Assembly: GCA_023300205.1 (NCBI GenBank)
Contig: JALZVD010000165.1
Span: 1 to 7,069 of the forward strand
Origin: Akkermansiaceae bacterium
Lineage (GTDB): Bacteria; Verrucomicrobiota; Verrucomicrobiia; Verrucomicrobiales; Akkermansiaceae
Reading direction: 5' to 3'
Length of the DNA stretch: 7,069 nt
The position numbers and the translations under genes were made by a program. The notes below the pieces were generated by a model. It was given only the letters and a program-made list of their open reading frames with translations, searched no databases and was not told where the DNA came from. Positions 1 to 5,539 of this stretch are shown here, one piece after another. The first letter of the stretch is position 1. Each line of letters begins with the position of its first letter.

Positions 1-1079
1 CCGATCATGGCGAGTGCCATGGGTGCTGCAAACCATAGGACGACGTCTGTTTTGAAGGAGTATTGATTAATAAGGATGACTGGAAGAGCTAATAACGCCT
101 GTAGGAACATGCAGAGATGGATGGAGTAATGTGTCAGGTGGAAGGAGGCTTCGATCTTTTTTGGTAGTGGGATTTGAGATTTCCAGACTGCGGGGAGCAT
201 TTTCTTGGCGGTTTGCATGGATCCTTTAGCCCATCTGAATTGTTGAGATCTGAATGCTTGGAAAAATGAGGGTAGTTCAGCAGGGACAACGAGGTCTGGA
301 AGGAAGTGGATCTTCCATCCTTTCAGCTGGGCTCTGTAGGATAGGTCTAGGTCTTCAGTAAGGGTGTCTGCATTCCATCCGCCGGCGTCATCGATGGCTT
401 CACGGGCCCATACTCCGGCGGTGCCATTGAAGTTAAGGAAGTAGCCATTGTAGGATCTTGCGACTTGTTCCATGACGAAGTGACCGTTTACTCCGACGCT
501 CTGGGCGCGTGTGAAGGCGTTTTCTTCTGCGTTGAGGTGTCCCCATCTGGCTTGAACGACGCAGTATTTTTCTTTTGTTAAAAAGTGTGGGATGGTTTTA
601 CGAAGGAAGTTCTCTGGTGGGACGAAGTCACTGTCAAAGATGGCGATGTATGGAGCATCGTTTATTTGAAGTCCGTATTCTAAGGCGCCGGCTTTAAAGC
701 CTGAACGGTCTGATCTGCGGATGACTTTGATGGATATTCCTTTATTGGAGAGTTCTTCAACGACGTTATCGACGAGTTCTTTGGTGTTGTCTGTGGAGTC
801 GTCTAGGACTTGGATGGTATGACGGGGGTAGTCAATGGCGGCGACAGCACGGATGACTCTCTCTGCGACTGCAGATTCATTGTAGAGGGGGATTTGAGAG
901 AGGACTTCTGGGGCGTTAGCGTCGGTGACGATGTGTGCTTTTTCTGCGGCTTGATTGTGTTCTTTGATTTCGTCTTTTTTTCTGAAGAAGAGGTAGATCA
1001 CAAAGTAGTGGTGCAGCCCGAATATGATAAGGACTGCACTGCAGATGGCGTAAATTATGAGTGGTATGTTGTCTAACAT
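1..1079 (-). CDS. Processive family 2 glycosyltransferase (cellulose synthase/CslA-CslC-like), 3' part missing at window edge
   Basis: Membrane GT2 synthase that probably polymerises a beta-linked polysaccharide from a nucleotide sugar at the inner membrane; the sugar cannot be read from sequence. The 359 codons present contain every hallmark in order: an N-terminal membrane segment (about 6-32), IPLYNE (63-68), VLDDSTDNT (91-99), SDRSGFKAGAL (123-133), the metal-binding DSD (149-151), NGTAGVW (218-224), TEDLDLSYRAQLKGW (241-255) with the probable catalytic base D243, and QQFRWAKGS (279-287), the QxxRW acceptor motif. A second membrane region begins near 315. Relatives are usually around 500 residues, so the C-terminal membrane helices lie outside the window. 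The ATG at 1079 is the only in-frame one before an upstream stop at 1119-1121; no clear Shine-Dalgarno is seen. The gene follows the DUF547 gene on the same strand with an 83-bp gap. Family assignment is firm; product is unknown. Confidence 0.9.
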   Translation of the reverse strand, partial: MLDNIPLIIYAICSAVLIIFGLHHYFVIYLFFRKKDEIKEHNQAAEKAHIVTDANAPEVLSQIPLYNESAVAERVIRAVAAIDYPRHTIQVLDDSTDNTKELVDNVVEELSNKGISIKVIRRSDRSGFKAGALEYGLQINDAPYIAIFDSDFVPPENFLRKTIPHFLTKEKYCVVQARWGHLNAEENAFTRAQSVGVNGHFVMEQVARSYNGYFLNFNGTAGVWAREAIDDAGGWNADTLTEDLDLSYRAQLKGWKIHFLPDLVVPAELPSFFQAFRSQQFRWAKGSMQTAKKMLPAVWKSQIPLPKKIEASFHLTHYSIHLCMFLQALLALPVILINQYSFKTDVVLWFAAPMALAMI

Positions 1080-1126
1080 CGAATTACTCGCGGAGTAAGA
1101 TGCATGGAGGGCCGGTGATCAAGTTT

Positions 1127-1149
1127 ATTCATACCACTCCGGTATGAGT
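1127..1149. repeat. Small inverted repeat between the DUF547 and GT2 genes
   Basis: CATACC (1130-1135) and GGTATG (1141-1146) are perfect inverted copies around the 5-base loop ACTCC. Pairing can extend to nine positions (1127-1149) if one G-U pair is allowed in plus-strand RNA. In the minus direction, the direction of both flanking genes, the hairpin is followed by AATAAACTTG, which is not a U-run, so it is a poor intrinsic terminator. It could instead be an attenuating or processing hairpin, a small operator in front of the GT2 gene, or chance. Confidence 0.35.
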
Positions 1150-1162
1150 TTCATTTGCATCA

Positions 1163-1885
1163 TTATTTGGTATTAGATTGATTTACGTTCCAGTTGTATT
1201 TTATCCAATCGATTTTGAGAGAGGTGTTTAACTTGGCGGTTCTGAATTTGTTCAAGTAGATTGCTGGGTTTTTGGTTTTGAAATCTGATGCGTACCAATT
1301 GAATAGCTCTGAGTATTTGGCGCTGTATCCATTAATTTGAACTGCGTGGCTACTGTTAGCGAATTTGACAGCTTGGTCGCTGAGCTGGATGTTGAGGCTG
1401 TTACCTGTGAATGCTTCATTGCGGAGTGGTGGACAGCTGACGCTGGCACAGTTAACGGCGAAGTGTATGCGGCCATCAGGGTAGTCACGCAGGAGAGTTT
1501 TTTTCTCGAGGGTGTTTAGACTGATGCTTCCTGTCGGTGTTTTGATAATGTTCTTATCGAAAATGGAAAATGCTTTGCCGATTTTGGTAACTGATTCAAG
1601 TGGGTAGTGGTCGAGCACGACATCGACCATATTGGCATTGTATAGATTGATTCGGAATGCTGCTTTGTCGTTTTTTGAGAGTTTGTTGCTATCAATTTTT
1701 GCCCAATCTTTGATGATGGAGTTGAGCGCGGCTTTGTCTTTGGAGTTGCTGTCCCAGGTTTTATAATCAACCCCGCTTGAGTGAGCGTATTTCTTGAGGA
1801 GCTCATTGTAGGTTGTGTAGTCCTGTGCTTGTGCTTGGATGGAGGTGAGTGTAAATGATATGGCTATTAGTTTTAAAAGGTTCAT
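1163..1885 (-). CDS. Secreted DUF547-domain protein
   Basis: 240-residue protein of the DUF547 family, whose biochemical activity is, to my knowledge, not established. Residues 1-20 form a signal peptide (Lys5, a hydrophobic core, probable cleavage in AQA-QD), so the mature protein should be periplasmic or exported. Family hallmarks are RINLYNANMVDVVLDHYP (78-95), the conserved core RIHFAVNCASVSCPPLR (139-155) with two cysteines, C146 and C151, and YSELFNWYASDF (191-202) near the C-terminus, followed by IKYNWNVN (228-235). The length suits a single-domain member. The ATG at 1885 places the signal peptide correctly; the bases before it are A/T-rich with no Shine-Dalgarno. It lies upstream of the GT2 gene on the same strand, so a shared transcript is possible. 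The cysteines, the Asn/His-containing core and the secretion hint at an envelope enzyme, but that is inference. Confidence 0.88.
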   Translation of the reverse strand: MNLLKLIAISFTLTSIQAQAQDYTTYNELLKKYAHSSGVDYKTWDSNSKDKAALNSIIKDWAKIDSNKLSKNDKAAFRINLYNANMVDVVLDHYPLESVTKIGKAFSIFDKNIIKTPTGSISLNTLEKKTLLRDYPDGRIHFAVNCASVSCPPLRNEAFTGNSLNIQLSDQAVKFANSSHAVQINGYSAKYSELFNWYASDFKTKNPAIYLNKFRTAKLNTSLKIDWIKYNWNVNQSNTK

Positions 1886-2087
1886 TTTTTATTTGTTTGG
1901 TTTGTGTGTCACTAGGATGGATAAAGGTTGGGTTTTATTCAAAACAATTTCAAAAAAAATCTTATGTTATTACTTATGTAGTGCTTAGTAATTATGAAAA
2001 AAATCTTGGAATAAGATATGGGCTAAGTTAGTCTCATACGCATCTTACATGTTTAGTTAGTCTTAATAACGTATAGAAATAGAGAGA
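1886..2087. promoter_or_regulatory. A/T-rich divergent intergenic region with short direct repeats
   Basis: This 202-bp spacer separates the minus-strand DUF547 gene from the plus-strand redox operon, so promoters for both must lie in it or nearby. Visible structure: AAAAAAATCTT occurs at 1953-1963 and 1997-2007, 44 bp apart; CTTATGT at 1961-1967 and 1973-1979; AGTTAGTCT at 2026-2034 and 2055-2063, 29 bp apart; and ATCTT/AAGAT (2003-2007, 2013-2017) form a small inverted repeat. The repeats could be regulator sites or bent A-tracts. I cannot fix a -35/-10 pair with confidence in either direction. The redox operon start at 2088 has only a weak purine stretch, AGAGAGA (2081-2087), as a ribosome site. 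Confidence 0.5.
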
Positions 2088-3452
2088 ATGCACCCTATAA
2101 TAATTATTGGTAATGGTATAGCTGGAGTGACAGCGGCAAGAGAGATTCGCAAATTAGATTCGGAAGTCCCGATTCTGATGATCTCAGGAGAGACTGATCA
2201 TCATTTTTCTAGAACGGCGTTGATGTATATTTTCATGGGCCATATGAAGTATGAGAATACGAAGCCTTACGAGGATTTTTTCTGGAGTAAAAACCGTATC
2301 GATCTCTTGCGTGGGTGGGTGAAGACTATTGACCATAAGAGTAACCAGATCGTGATGGCGAATGGTGAGAAGTTAGATTACAAAGAGCTGGTTCTAGCGG
2401 TAGGCTCGACACCTAATAAATTTGGCTGGCCTGGTCAGGATCTTCCTGGTGCTCAGGGGTTGTATTCTAAGCAAGATTTAGACAATTTAGAAGAGTCAGC
2501 TAAGACGGCTAAGCGCGCAGTGATCACTGGTGGAGGCTTGATAGGAATTGAGATGGCGGAGATGCTTTTGACGCGAGGGATACCGGTTACGTTTTTAGTC
2601 CGAGAGAAATTATTCTGGGGTAGTGTTTTACCTAAAGAGGAGGCGGTGATGATAGAGAAGCATGTCCGCGAGCATCATTGTGATCTGAGGATGGGTGAGG
2701 AGCTGGACTCGATTCACGAGGGGGAGAACGGAAGAGTGGCTTATGTCACGACGAAGAAGGGAGAGAGAATAGACTGTGAAATTGTGGGTCTAACAGCTGG
2801 TGTGAGGCCTAATACTTTGTGGTTGTCTGGTAACGAGGAGTTGGAAATGGATAGGGGGATCATGATTGATCATTACTTCCAGACAAATTTACCTAATGTT
2901 TGGTCTGTGGGTGACTGTGCGCAGTTCACGGATCCACTGCCGGGCCGCCGACCGCTAGAGCAGGTCTGGTACACTGGCAAAATGCATGGAGCTCATCTTG
3001 CACAGAATTTAGTAGGAGAGAGAAAGGCGTATGATCCTGGTATATGGTGGAACTCAGCGAAGTTTTTCGATATTGAGTACCAGACGTATGGCATTGTGAT
3101 GCCGCAGCCTATGGAGGGTGAAGAGACGTTTTTCTGGCAAGCAGCAGAAGGGTATCACACGATCAGAATAAATTTTGATGCGGATACTCTTATTGTAAAG
3201 GGGGTCAATGTCTTTGGCATGCGTCACCGTCATCAAGTCTGGGAGCACTGGCTGGCAACAAAAGCTGAGATGCCAGAAGTGATGGCAAATCTTGTTGCTG
3301 CGAACTTCGATCCAGAATTCTTTAAGCGACATGAGCAATCAATCGTGGAGAGCTGGAATAGGGAGTACCCAGAACATCAAGTAACACTTAACACAACCAT
3401 CAAAAAGGGACTCTTTTCAAAGCTTTTACGTTCACTTCAACCATCCTCATAA
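2088..3452 (+). CDS. FAD/NAD(P)-dependent oxidoreductase (pyridine nucleotide-disulfide oxidoreductase fold)
   Basis: Cytosolic flavoprotein expected to pass electrons between NAD(P)H and a protein partner. The N-terminal Rossmann motif GNGIAGVTAAREI (8-20) binds FAD. LVLAVGSTPN (101-110) is the ATG-like linker. GGGLIGIEMAEML (148-160) is the second Rossmann motif, for NAD(P). VWSVGDCAQF (271-280) is the second FAD contact. There is no CxxxxC redox disulfide, so it resembles the reductase branch (rubredoxin reductase, NirB N-terminus, ferredoxin reductase) rather than lipoamide dehydrogenase. At 454 residues it exceeds minimal reductases of about 400. The section after residue 315 is rich in Trp, Phe and Tyr (for example WWNSAKFFDIEYQTYG, 320-335) and ends in a basic tail. 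It begins a three-gene unit; its TAA is 1 bp from the next ATG. It probably reduces, or is reduced by, the membrane iron-sulfur protein encoded next; the electron direction and true partner are inferred. Confidence 0.85.
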   Translation: MHPIIIIGNGIAGVTAAREIRKLDSEVPILMISGETDHHFSRTALMYIFMGHMKYENTKPYEDFFWSKNRIDLLRGWVKTIDHKSNQIVMANGEKLDYKELVLAVGSTPNKFGWPGQDLPGAQGLYSKQDLDNLEESAKTAKRAVITGGGLIGIEMAEMLLTRGIPVTFLVREKLFWGSVLPKEEAVMIEKHVREHHCDLRMGEELDSIHEGENGRVAYVTTKKGERIDCEIVGLTAGVRPNTLWLSGNEELEMDRGIMIDHYFQTNLPNVWSVGDCAQFTDPLPGRRPLEQVWYTGKMHGAHLAQNLVGERKAYDPGIWWNSAKFFDIEYQTYGIVMPQPMEGEETFFWQAAEGYHTIRINFDADTLIVKGVNVFGMRHRHQVWEHWLATKAEMPEVMANLVAANFDPEFFKRHEQSIVESWNREYPEHQVTLNTTIKKGLFSKLLRSLQPSS

Positions 3453-3453
3453 C

Positions 3454-4821
3454 ATGTCAGATTTTATTCACGAAAGTCACTCAATTGTCCCTCCAGATCC
3501 TAAGCTGGACAAGTACCAGCGTATCGGGTTGGTCCTACTAGGAATAGGCCTAGCAACATTCTTCAGCTCCCTCTTTGCGGGTTATAAAGAGAGCGGGAAT
3601 AATACGATCGCTTTTTCTACTACGATGATCTTGGTTTTTTCTGGGGGCATTATTTATGGCTTAAGAACTCATCTTAAGCGCCAGCCGGGTATTGCTAATA
3701 ATGGTATTATGACTACTTCGGTGACTTCCGCAGGTGCATTTGGGTGGTTAATTGGCATTACGATGACTACTCTGTATGTGCTGTACTATTGGTGGCATGA
3801 GAAGCTCGCGGGGATGACTTCATTGTTTGATCCTCTGAGTAATGCTATCCGCGGGAAAGATGCGGATCAATGGTTTATGTATGGGGCGCTTTATACTATT
3901 GGGGTGATTATTATGGGGATTAAGGCGCTGGCAAAATACCGTCATTCTCGTTATCAGATGATCCGGACATCTTCTATTATTGGTTCACAGCTTTTCCTCG
4001 CTTTCCTGACTCCTTATATAATGGAGAGGCTAAATCAGCCGTATTTTGCACCTAATTACTTCTGGCCGCTTGATTATAAAAGTATGATGCCGGATAAGGT
4101 GTCTCACCTTCAAGAGGCGGGGAATGTGGGTAACTTTATTATTGGCTGGGTAGTGGTGATGTTCTTAGTGGTGACTCCTTTGTTAACGTATTACTTTGGT
4201 AAGCGTTGGTATTGCTCATGGGTGTGTGGTTGTGGAGGACTAGCGAATACGGCTGGTGATTCATGGAGGCAGCTTTCTAATAAAAATCTGGTTGCTTGGA
4301 AATATGAGCGAGTTACTATATACAGTATTCTAGTTTTTGCTGTTGTGATGACTGTGATAGTTTGGCTTTCCGCAAGCCAGGGTTTATTTCCTTCTTTTGG
4401 TCCTAAGGTTCAGGAGGTCTATGGTTTCCTCATTGGTAGTGTGGCTGCTGGTGTTATTGGAACTGGATTCTATCCTATCTTGGGGACGCGTATCTGGTGC
4501 CGATTTGGCTGTCCTATGGCGGCGGTTCTGGGGATCATTCAGAAATTTAAATCAAGATTCCGTATCACGACTAATGGTGGTCAGTGTATCTCATGTGGTA
4601 ATTGTTCTACCTATTGTGAAATGGGGATTGATGTGAAATGGTATGCTCAACGGGGTCAGGACATTGTCCGAGCTTCATGCGTAGGCTGTGGAATGTGCTC
4701 AGCAGTCTGTCCACGTGGTGTGCTACAGTTAGAAAATGGGCCAACAGAACAAAGAGCTGAATATCAGGTGGATCTTCTTTCATCTATGAAGGCTCGCAAA
4801 ATGGAGGGTAAAGTAAAATAA
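3454..4821 (+). CDS. Polytopic membrane 4Fe-4S polyferredoxin (NosR/NapH/CcoG-like)
   Basis: Inner-membrane electron-transfer protein of 455 residues. About eight hydrophobic segments are visible: roughly 24-44, 55-71, 93-113, 143-160, 175-190, 226-247, 286-306 and 325-343. After membrane helices come the two cysteine motifs of the NapH/NosR fold: WYCSWVCGCGG (252-262) and WCRFGCPMA (348-356). Two ferredoxin-type motifs follow: C378, C381, C384, C388 and C409, C412, C415, C419, enough for two [4Fe-4S] clusters. Oddities: the first membrane motif is CxxxCGC rather than the usual CxxxCP, and the first cluster ends in CEMG rather than CP. The four or five N-terminal membrane segments exceed a minimal NapH. 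There is no periplasmic FMN-binding domain as in NosR and no C-terminal Ig-like domain as in CcoG, so neither name fits. Its start is 1 bp after the flavoprotein stop, and its stop overlaps the next ATG. Electron relay between the flavoprotein and the membrane or periplasm is inferred. Confidence 0.85.
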   Translation: MSDFIHESHSIVPPDPKLDKYQRIGLVLLGIGLATFFSSLFAGYKESGNNTIAFSTTMILVFSGGIIYGLRTHLKRQPGIANNGIMTTSVTSAGAFGWLIGITMTTLYVLYYWWHEKLAGMTSLFDPLSNAIRGKDADQWFMYGALYTIGVIIMGIKALAKYRHSRYQMIRTSSIIGSQLFLAFLTPYIMERLNQPYFAPNYFWPLDYKSMMPDKVSHLQEAGNVGNFIIGWVVVMFLVVTPLLTYYFGKRWYCSWVCGCGGLANTAGDSWRQLSNKNLVAWKYERVTIYSILVFAVVMTVIVWLSASQGLFPSFGPKVQEVYGFLIGSVAAGVIGTGFYPILGTRIWCRFGCPMAAVLGIIQKFKSRFRITTNGGQCISCGNCSTYCEMGIDVKWYAQRGQDIVRASCVGCGMCSAVCPRGVLQLENGPTEQRAEYQVDLLSSMKARKMEGKVK

Positions 4822-5024
4822 TGAATAATGATCCGAAGAAGAATGAATCAGATGAGAACTGCGAAGGCATCGACTGTGCAGAGAAGACTCTTCATGAGAG
4901 TGTGGCGCAAGTGAACCCTGAGTGGGTGGAGCCAGATGGGGAGTGCTCTAGTTGTGTGTCTATGGAGCATGAGATGGCGGCTGATCCTGCATATGTGCCC
5001 AAAGAGTTAGATGGGAAAGAGTGA
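4821..5024 (+). CDS. Small acidic four-cysteine protein, unknown function, third gene of the redox unit
   Basis: 67-residue protein that I do not recognise. It is strongly acidic and has no signal peptide or membrane segment, so it is probably cytosolic. Its four cysteines form two pairs: C14 and C19 (CEGIDC, CX4C) and C42 and C45 (CSSC, CX2C). Between them lies NPEWVEPDGE (32-41). Four cysteines could bind one metal ion or cluster, or form thiol/disulfide pairs, but no known ferredoxin, rubredoxin or zinc-ribbon spacing is matched. Coding status is supported by position: its ATG overlaps the stop of the iron-sulfur protein by one base (TAATG), typical of translational coupling, and it fills the space to the convergent gene. 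It may be a carrier, assembly factor or regulator of the two upstream proteins; this is inference from context alone. Confidence 0.7.
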   Translation: MNNDPKKNESDENCEGIDCAEKTLHESVAQVNPEWVEPDGECSSCVSMEHEMAADPAYVPKELDGKE

Positions 5025-5033
5025 TTTAGATAA

Positions 5034-5438
5034 TTAGTCGTTGTGGTTGGGTTTTTGACGTTGTTGCTTTTTTTCGCCTTGTTTTGATTTGTCGTCTAGC
5101 ATGCGGTTTTTCTGGCGGCGTGAGCGGCGGCGTTTTTGGCGGCGAATTTTTTCTCTGGCTTGCTGGCGTGCGGACTGGATGCCGAGGATTTTTTCTTGGA
5201 ATGTCTCGCAGAGTTCTTTGCGGGCGATGAAGCGGTTGAGCTCACGTGAGCGTTCTGCTTGGCATTTGACTTCGATTCCTGATGGTGTGTGTTTGAGGTA
5301 GACGCAGCTTGCGGTTTTATTGATTTTTTGTCCGCCACTTCCTGATCCGCGGATGAATTTTTCTATGAGGTCTGAGGGTAGGATGCCGAGCTTGATCATG
5401 CGGGCTTCTAGGGCTTTCCATTTTTCTGGGCTGGGCAT
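5034..5438 (-). CDS. Release-factor-like GGQ protein (ArfB/MTRFR-type peptidyl-tRNA hydrolase)
   Basis: 134-residue stand-alone class I release-factor domain. The catalytic loop GSGSGGQKINKTASCV (31-46) contains the GGQ (35-37) that triggers hydrolysis of peptidyl-tRNA in the ribosome. It continues through HTPSGIEVKCQAERSRELNRFIARKEL (50-76), the characteristic RF-1 domain core. Stop-codon recognition domains are absent, so it should not act as a normal terminator; ribosome rescue or release on stalled complexes is the family role. The C-terminus is very basic (Arg/Lys-rich, about 95-134), like the ArfB tail that enters the mRNA channel. The short N-terminus and the sequence around GGQ look closer to mitochondrial MTRFR (C12orf65) than to E. 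coli ArfB; that comparison is from memory. The ATG at 5438 is the first in frame after a stop at 5448-5450; the preceding leader is pyrimidine-rich with no Shine-Dalgarno. It converges on the redox unit with 9 bp between stops. Confidence 0.87.
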   Translation of the reverse strand: MPSPEKWKALEARMIKLGILPSDLIEKFIRGSGSGGQKINKTASCVYLKHTPSGIEVKCQAERSRELNRFIARKELCETFQEKILGIQSARQQAREKIRRQKRRRSRRQKNRMLDDKSKQGEKKQQRQKPNHND

Positions 5439-5439
5439 A

Positions 5440-5482
5440 GGGGGAGATTAGAGGATAAAGGGGAAAGGATAAAGGGGAAAGG
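5440..5482 (+). repeat. Purine-rich tract with a perfect 14-bp tandem duplication
   Basis: GGATAAAGGGGAAA occurs twice back to back (5453-5466 and 5467-5480), followed by GG. The surrounding 43 bases contain no C and only four T. The tract lies between the divergent GGQ-protein and dapA genes, directly before the GGQ protein's start, and would be a pyrimidine-rich leader in that transcript. It may be a replication-slippage product, a paired binding site, or an element able to adopt an unusual DNA structure. Confidence 0.8.
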
Positions 5483-5504
5483 TTGTTGGTTCATTATCTA
5501 TGGC

Positions 5505-5533
5505 TTGACTGAACGAGGGTGAGAGATCATAAG
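5505..5533 (+). promoter_or_regulatory. Possible sigma70-type promoter of dapA
   Basis: TTGACT (5505-5510) matches five of six bases of the -35 consensus TTGACA. CATAAG (5528-5533), 17 bp downstream, matches four of six of TATAAT. A transcript would begin about seven bases later, at or next to the dapA ATG at 5540. This fits the lack of a well-spaced Shine-Dalgarno there. The -10 match is modest and lineage-specific promoter rules are unknown, so this is tentative. Confidence 0.35.
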
Positions 5534-5539
5534 CGTTGC

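Noticed and set aside
810..1076. Plus-strand open frame of 88 codons
   Set aside because: It lies opposite the N-terminal and catalytic-core coding region of the GT2 gene, whose minus-strand frame has all family motifs; the plus-strand product has no recognisable features.
1252..1806. Open frames on both strands inside the DUF547 gene
   Set aside because: They are alternative frames of a gene with clear family motifs and a signal peptide; none has its own ribosome site or recognisable protein.
2006..2034. TTGGAA/TAGTCT pair as a promoter for the redox unit
   Set aside because: The -10-like hexamer matches only three of six consensus bases, and other weak pairs exist in this A/T-rich spacer, so no single promoter can be supported.
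4397..4636. Overlapping plus-strand open frame inside the polyferredoxin gene
   Set aside because: Frame-shifted shadow of the membrane/cysteine-rich region; the cysteine motifs are intact in the main frame.
5025..5033. Shared terminator between the convergent redox unit and GGQ gene
   Set aside because: Only 9 bp separate the stops and I see no stem-loop with a T-run there or in the adjoining coding ends.
5089..5338. Open frames overlapping the GGQ protein gene on both strands
   Set aside because: Their Arg/Phe/Trp- or Ser/Ala/Lys-rich products come from the biased composition of the basic tail region; the GGQ frame is the real one.
5519..5539. In-frame GTG start for dapA
   Set aside because: It would add seven residues before the standard DapA N-terminus and has no well-spaced Shine-Dalgarno; the ATG at 5540 gives the usual 292 residues.
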